Source: RYN-230 sp963717125
GTDB taxonomy: Bacteria > Actinomycetota > Actinomycetes > Streptosporangiales > Streptosporangiaceae
Direction of reading: 5' to 3'
DNA length: 64,000 bases
NCBI GenBank assembly: GCA_963717125.1
Contig: CAVQVG010000008.1
Location: 186,001 to 250,000, forward strand
Below, piece after piece: positions 58,862-64,000 of the stretch; the first letter of the stretch is position 1, and every line of letters starts with the position of its first letter. The position numbers were made by a program, and so were the translations under genes. The notes under the pieces were generated by a model that was given only the letters and a program-made list of their open reading frames with translations, searched no databases and was not told the DNA's origin.

Positions 58862-59608
58862 ATGAACGAGGCGCAGGTGTTCCTGGCGGGCTATGTGGCC
58901 CGCGAACCGAAGTTCCGCAAGACGCACAACGGCTATTCCTACACATCGCTCCGGGTGGGCTACACCCCGCGCCGGATGGACCGGGGCAGCGGCGAGTGGT
59001 CGGACAGCGGCACCTCGTTCGTGACGGTGTTCTGCTGGCGGGGGCTGGCCGACAACGTCGCCACGTGTGTGCGCAAGGGCGACCCCGTGCTGGTCAAGGG
59101 CAAGCTGCAGGTCCGGCCGTTCACCGACAAGGATGGCGCCTCGCGGGTGGCGGTGGAGGTCGAGGCCAGCTCGATCGGGCATGATCTGGCCCGGGGGGTG
59201 GCGAACTTCCAGCGGGCCCACCGGACGGCGGGGGAGACAGCGCTGCAGCGGGCGGCGAATGTGACCGGGTCCGGCGAGCCAGCCGCTGACGGGGTGCGGC
59301 CCGGCGAGGCCGGCCCACAAGAGGCCAGCCCATTCGAGGCCGGCCCAGACCAGGGCGGCCCAGACCAGGGCGGCCCAGACCAGGGCGGCCCAGACCAGGG
59401 CGGCCCAGACGAGGCGTCCGTCCCGGCTGCGGCCGGGGACGGCCTCCAAACCGCGCACCCGGGCGGCATGTTCGCCGAGGATGCAGTGGCCGCGCTGGCC
59501 GCGACGGACATGGCGGACGACCCGGACGACGACGCCGAGCAGGCCGCGGCGGATGCGGCTGAGCCAGGTACCGGCGGGGAGGCCGCGGCCGTGGCGGCGC
59601 CATTCTGA
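58862..59608 (+). CDS. ssb: Single-stranded DNA-binding protein with long repeat linker
   Basis: 248 residues from ATG 58862. The OB-fold is standard: MNEAQVFLAGYVAREPKFRKTHNGYSYTSLRVGYTPR, TSFVTVFCWRGLADNVATCVRKGDPVLVKGKLQVRPFTDKDGASRVAVEVEASSIGHDL. The linker after ~residue 150 contains four exact GPDQG repeats. The C-terminus ends AVAAPF, keeping Pro-Phe but with the acidic cluster (DDPDDDAEQ) about 25 residues upstream instead of adjacent. It is probably an accessory SSB paralogue. Confidence 0.9.
   Translation: MNEAQVFLAGYVAREPKFRKTHNGYSYTSLRVGYTPRRMDRGSGEWSDSGTSFVTVFCWRGLADNVATCVRKGDPVLVKGKLQVRPFTDKDGASRVAVEVEASSIGHDLARGVANFQRAHRTAGETALQRAANVTGSGEPAADGVRPGEAGPQEASPFEAGPDQGGPDQGGPDQGGPDQGGPDEASVPAAAGDGLQTAHPGGMFAEDAVAALAATDMADDPDDDAEQAAADAAEPGTGGEAAAVAAPF
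59342..59401. repeat. Four exact 15-bp repeats in the SSB linker
   Basis: ggcccagaccagggc is repeated at 59342, 59357, 59372 and 59387, coding in-frame GPDQG units; a degenerate fifth follows. Copy number can vary without breaking the frame. Confidence 0.92.
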
Positions 59609-59760
59609 CTGGATCCGCAAAATCCGCCGCCTGGCGGGCCCCCTGCCCCTACGCTGTTACCCAGCGTTATAGCTCGGCCGCTTCTCGAACACGGAATGTG
59701 ACCGAGGCGGGGGTACCAGGGGCAACCAGGGCCCGCCTGCGGCGGTCATGGACAGGTGGC

Positions 59761-61089
59761 ATGTCGGCAGTCCAAGGCACGATGCACGCTGACTCCGGGT
59801 ACCCGCCCGGCTCCCGTACCGAAGCACCGTGGTCCTGCGAACGCCTTCCCGGGCGGCCGCGGCTCGCGGCTTACCTGCTCACGGTGATCGGCGCTGACCT
59901 GGCGCTGACCGGCTGGCAGCTCGACCACACCCGGCTGCGGCCCGGCCAGCTCGCGCTGTTCGCCACGTTCCTCGGCTGCGCGGCCGCCTGCGTCGAGGCC
60001 ACCCGGCGCTGGGGCGTGCCGCAGCCTGGCCCCCGGGACCTGCTGACGGCCTGGTGGCTGCCGGCCGCGCTGCTGCTCCCGCCGGCTTGCGCGCTGGCCG
60101 GGCCGGTGCTGATCGGCGGCTTCGCGCACTGGCGGGCCAGGCAGGGGCCGCTGTACTGGCGTGCGTTCACGGCGGCGTCGCTGGGCCTGGCCGGCGGGGC
60201 CAGCTCGGCCCTGTTCCAGCAGGTGCACGCGCACGGGCACTGGCTGCTCAACCCGGTCATGATGGCCGAGGCAGCCGGCTGCGCTGGGCTGTTCGTGCTG
60301 GTCAACGCCGTCCTGGTGGGCATCGCAGTCCGGGCCGCCCAGTCCGGGCCAGCCGGACTGGGCGGCGCCCCGCTGGCCGGTGCGCCGCGGCTGCGGTCTG
60401 GCTGGGATTCCGAGGGCCTGCTGGTGAGCCTGGCCGGGCTGTGCGCCGGGCTGCTGGTCACCATCGCCTGTGCGCTGAACCCGGTGCTGCTCGTCGTCGC
60501 GCTGCCGCCGGTGATCCTGCTCCAGCGCAGCCTGCTGCACCAGCAGTTGCGCGCGGCGGCCCGGACCGACGCCAAGACCGGCCTGCTCAACGCCGTCGCC
60601 TGGCAGCGGGAGGCGGACGGCTGGGTGCGCCGGGCCCGGCGCGCAGGGGTGCCCGCGGCGGTCCTGCTGCTGGATATCGACCACTTCAAGCGGGTGAACG
60701 ACCGGTACGGCCACCTGGCCGGGGACGAGTTGCTGGCCGCGACGGCCAGCACCCTGATCAGCCACGTGCGGGCCGGTGACGTGCTGGGCCGGTTCGGCGG
60801 TGAGGAGTTCGTCGCCCTGCTGCCCGGGGCCGGCCAGGAGCAGGCGTGCTGGATCGCGGAACAGCTCCGGGAGCGGGTCCGCGTCATCGCCATCCCGTCC
60901 TTGGGGGCCGAGGCCACGGTCACTGTGTCGATCGGGGTGGCCGCGCTCGGCCGGGACGGAAATGAGCTGTTCGAGCTGCTGGCCGCGGCGGACGCCGCGC
61001 TGTACCGGGCGAAGCAGTCAGGCCGGGACCGGGTGTGCACGCTGCCGCTGGGCGCATGCCCGTCCGACCCTCGGCACCGCTGCCCCTAA
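59761..61089 (+). CDS. Membrane diguanylate cyclase (GGDEF)
   Basis: 442 residues from ATG 59761; GTG 59698 would extend it by 21. Six to seven membrane helices fill the first ~270 residues (LAAYLLTVIGADLALTGWQL; LLTAWWLPAALLLPPACALAGPVL; LLVTIACALNPVLLVVALPPVILL). The GGDEF domain starts RTDAKTGLLNAVAWQREADGW and has the active loop GGEEF (346-350). RAGD five residues before it forms a complete inhibitory I-site. It should make c-di-GMP with product inhibition. Confidence 0.92.
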   Translation: MSAVQGTMHADSGYPPGSRTEAPWSCERLPGRPRLAAYLLTVIGADLALTGWQLDHTRLRPGQLALFATFLGCAAACVEATRRWGVPQPGPRDLLTAWWLPAALLLPPACALAGPVLIGGFAHWRARQGPLYWRAFTAASLGLAGGASSALFQQVHAHGHWLLNPVMMAEAAGCAGLFVLVNAVLVGIAVRAAQSGPAGLGGAPLAGAPRLRSGWDSEGLLVSLAGLCAGLLVTIACALNPVLLVVALPPVILLQRSLLHQQLRAAARTDAKTGLLNAVAWQREADGWVRRARRAGVPAAVLLLDIDHFKRVNDRYGHLAGDELLAATASTLISHVRAGDVLGRFGGEEFVALLPGAGQEQACWIAEQLRERVRVIAIPSLGAEATVTVSIGVAALGRDGNELFELLAAADAALYRAKQSGRDRVCTLPLGACPSDPRHRCP

Positions 61090-61098
61090 CCTTGAAGC

Positions 61099-62763
<1,665 letters not shown>

Positions 62764-62803
62764 ACGCCCTTCCCGCGGGCTCGGCCGCGCCGGGATCCCG
62801 GTC

Positions 62804-63229
62804 TTAGGCGGGGCTGAGCCCGAGGTCGGGCCGCTGTGGCTCGGTAGGCGCGTTGACCAGGCTCTGCGCGGCCATCACCAGGTAGTCCCACAGTTGCGCG
62901 TCCAGCGCGGGCGCCAGGCCGATCTCGTCCAGCGCGGCGCGCATGTGCCGCAGCCAGGCGTCCCGCTCAGCCTCGCCGATGACGAAGTGCCGGTGCCGCA
63001 TCCGCAGCCGCGGGTGGCCGCGCAGTTCGTTGTAGGTGGCCGGGCCGCCCCAGTACTGGATGAGGAACAGCCGCAGGTGTTCCTCGGCGGGGCCGAGATC
63101 CTTGCTAGGGTAGACCGCGCGCAACTGCGGGTCGGCCGCTACGCCCTGGTAGAAGAGGTGAGTCAGGCGGCGGAACGTCTCCTCGCCGCCGACGGCCTCG
63201 TAGAAGCTGATTTCGTTCGTGTCGTCCAT
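62804..63229 (-). CDS. glbO: Group II truncated haemoglobin
   Basis: 141 residues: ISFYEAVGGEETFRRLTHLFYQGVAADPQLRAVYPSKDLGPAEEHLRLFLIQYWGGPATYNELRGHPRLRMRHRHFVIGEAERDAWLRHM. The proximal His lies in RMRHRHFVIG; Tyr at B10 (FYQ) and a Trp at G8 (AQLWDYLV) mark group II (GlbO-type). It binds oxygen or NO with high affinity and is often linked to detoxification. A 12-bp palindrome (62790-62801) precedes its stop region and may terminate ettA. Confidence 0.95.
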   Translation of the reverse strand: MDDTNEISFYEAVGGEETFRRLTHLFYQGVAADPQLRAVYPSKDLGPAEEHLRLFLIQYWGGPATYNELRGHPRLRMRHRHFVIGEAERDAWLRHMRAALDEIGLAPALDAQLWDYLVMAAQSLVNAPTEPQRPDLGLSPA

Positions 63230-63258
63230 GGCAAGCTCCAGGCTAGTGGCTCGCCCAG

Positions 63259-64000
63259 CTAGCCCTGGTCCTCGGTGGGGGCGGCGGCGTGCGCTTGCGC
63301 CTCGGCCTTGGCGGCCGTCCCGGCGCTGATCGCGGAGGCCATCGGCTCACCGGGCACGGCGGCGGAATCCAGCGCGGTCTTCAGCCGCTCGCGCAGCTCG
63401 CGGGCCACCTCCCACTGGCGCAGCGGAAGCGTCCGGGCCACCAGTCGCATGACGATGGCCTCGCTGGTCACCGACTCGACGCCCCAGACCTCCGGCTCTT
63501 CCGTGATCACGTCGTGCCAGCGCGGCTCCTGCCACATCTGGGTCGCGGAGTCCTTCATGGTCTCGCGGACCCGGGGCAGGTCCTGGTCGTAGGCCACCGG
63601 GAAGTCGATCACCGCGCGGGCCCAGCCCTGCGACTCGTTGCCGATCCGGTTGATCGTGCCGTTGCGCACGTGCCAGACCACGCCGTTGACGTCGCGCAGC
63701 CGGGTCACCCGCAGGCTGACCCCCTCGACCGTGCCGGTGGCGGCACCCGCGTCGATGACGTCACCGACCCCGTACTGGTCCTCGAGCATCATGAAGATCC
63801 CGGACAGGTAGTCACGGACCAGGCTCTGCGCGCCGAAGCCGATGGCCAGGCCGAGCACCCCGGCGCTGGCCAGCACCGGGGCCAGGTTCAGCCCAAGATC
63901 ACCGGCGATGGTCACCGCGGCGATGCCGAAGATGAGCACCGACGCCGCGTTGCCCAGCACCGACCCGAGCGCCTGGGCGCGCTGCCGCCGCCGCTCGCCG
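63259..64000 (-). CDS. Mechanosensitive channel (MscS-type), N-terminus beyond window
   Basis: The C-terminal ~247 residues are present, entering the window as GERRRQRAQALGSVLGNAASVLIFG. The pore helix is LASAGVLGLAIGFGAQSLVRDYLSGIFMMLEDQYGVGDVIDAGAATGTVEGVSLRVTRLRDVNGVVWHVRNGTI, the core MscS signature. The beta and alpha/beta cytoplasmic domains follow, and an Ala/Glu-rich tail ends the protein. It releases solutes under osmotic downshift. Confidence 0.93.
   Translation of the reverse strand, partial: GERRRQRAQALGSVLGNAASVLIFGIAAVTIAGDLGLNLAPVLASAGVLGLAIGFGAQSLVRDYLSGIFMMLEDQYGVGDVIDAGAATGTVEGVSLRVTRLRDVNGVVWHVRNGTINRIGNESQGWARAVIDFPVAYDQDLPRVRETMKDSATQMWQEPRWHDVITEEPEVWGVESVTSEAIVMRLVARTLPLRQWEVARELRERLKTALDSAAVPGEPMASAISAGTAAKAEAQAHAAAPTEDQG

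Overview
The window is very GC-rich, about one gene per kb, with GTG/ATG starts, Lsr2, paired Scr1-type XRE/DUF5753 and DUF574 genes, several F420-type oxidoreductases, MmyB-type XRE regulators and an ATP-dependent DNA ligase. This points to a soil-type high-GC actinomycete (Streptosporangiales/Catenulisporales-like; the genus cannot be fixed from sequence alone). No rRNA, tRNA, CRISPR array, phage or intact insertion sequence was seen.

Layout. 1-4.9 kb: 3'-truncated GH3 glycosidase, DUF574 methyltransferase with XRE regulator, half-size DMT-type membrane protein, PhoU. 5-13.4 kb: frameshifted membrane-associated repeat protein, serine hydrolase, Lrp regulator divergent from an APC permease, DUF2087 protein, lipoprotein, F420-type PPOX protein, AbiEi-like protein. 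13.4-24.6 kb: phosphoribosyltransferase, DNA ligase, small proteins, methyltransferase, MmyB regulator, aldo/keto reductase, Ddn-like protein, and a Baeyer-Villiger-type monooxygenase plus esterase pair. 24.6-28.8 kb: Lsr2, GH79 hydrolase, methyltransferase, then a decay zone with GntR and GNAT remnants.

28.8-33.9 kb is the most distinctive part: a tight operon of a 34-residue membrane peptide, a GT28/MGDG-synthase-like glycosyltransferase, HpnJ, HpnR and an SDR. HpnJ and HpnR are recognisable hopanoid tailoring radical-SAM enzymes, so the organism probably makes side-chain-modified and C-3-methylated hopanoids.

34-48 kb: full-length DMT paralogue, GH78 and AraC remnants fused at a deletion junction, Fur-catalase operon, secreted beta-propeller protein, SDR, frameshifted MFS transporter, MOSC-reductase-ferredoxin fusion, PRC-barrel and CBS proteins, and a MarR-controlled operon with two F420-related genes (both frameshifted). 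48-64 kb: regulators, class II aldolase, GT39 membrane protein, glucose-dehydrogenase-like enzyme, metal-receptor protein, HtrA-like protease, SSB, diguanylate cyclase, EttA, truncated haemoglobin and a truncated MscS channel.

Three patterns cut across the window. (1) Short tandem repeats of 15-23 bp sit at gene ends, often covering stop codons and able to form hairpins. (2) A ~105-bp hairpin-ended intergenic repeat occurs twice in opposite orientation, with different but still paired arms. (3) Four conserved genes are each broken by one apparent single-base deletion, which suggests assembly error or recent decay.
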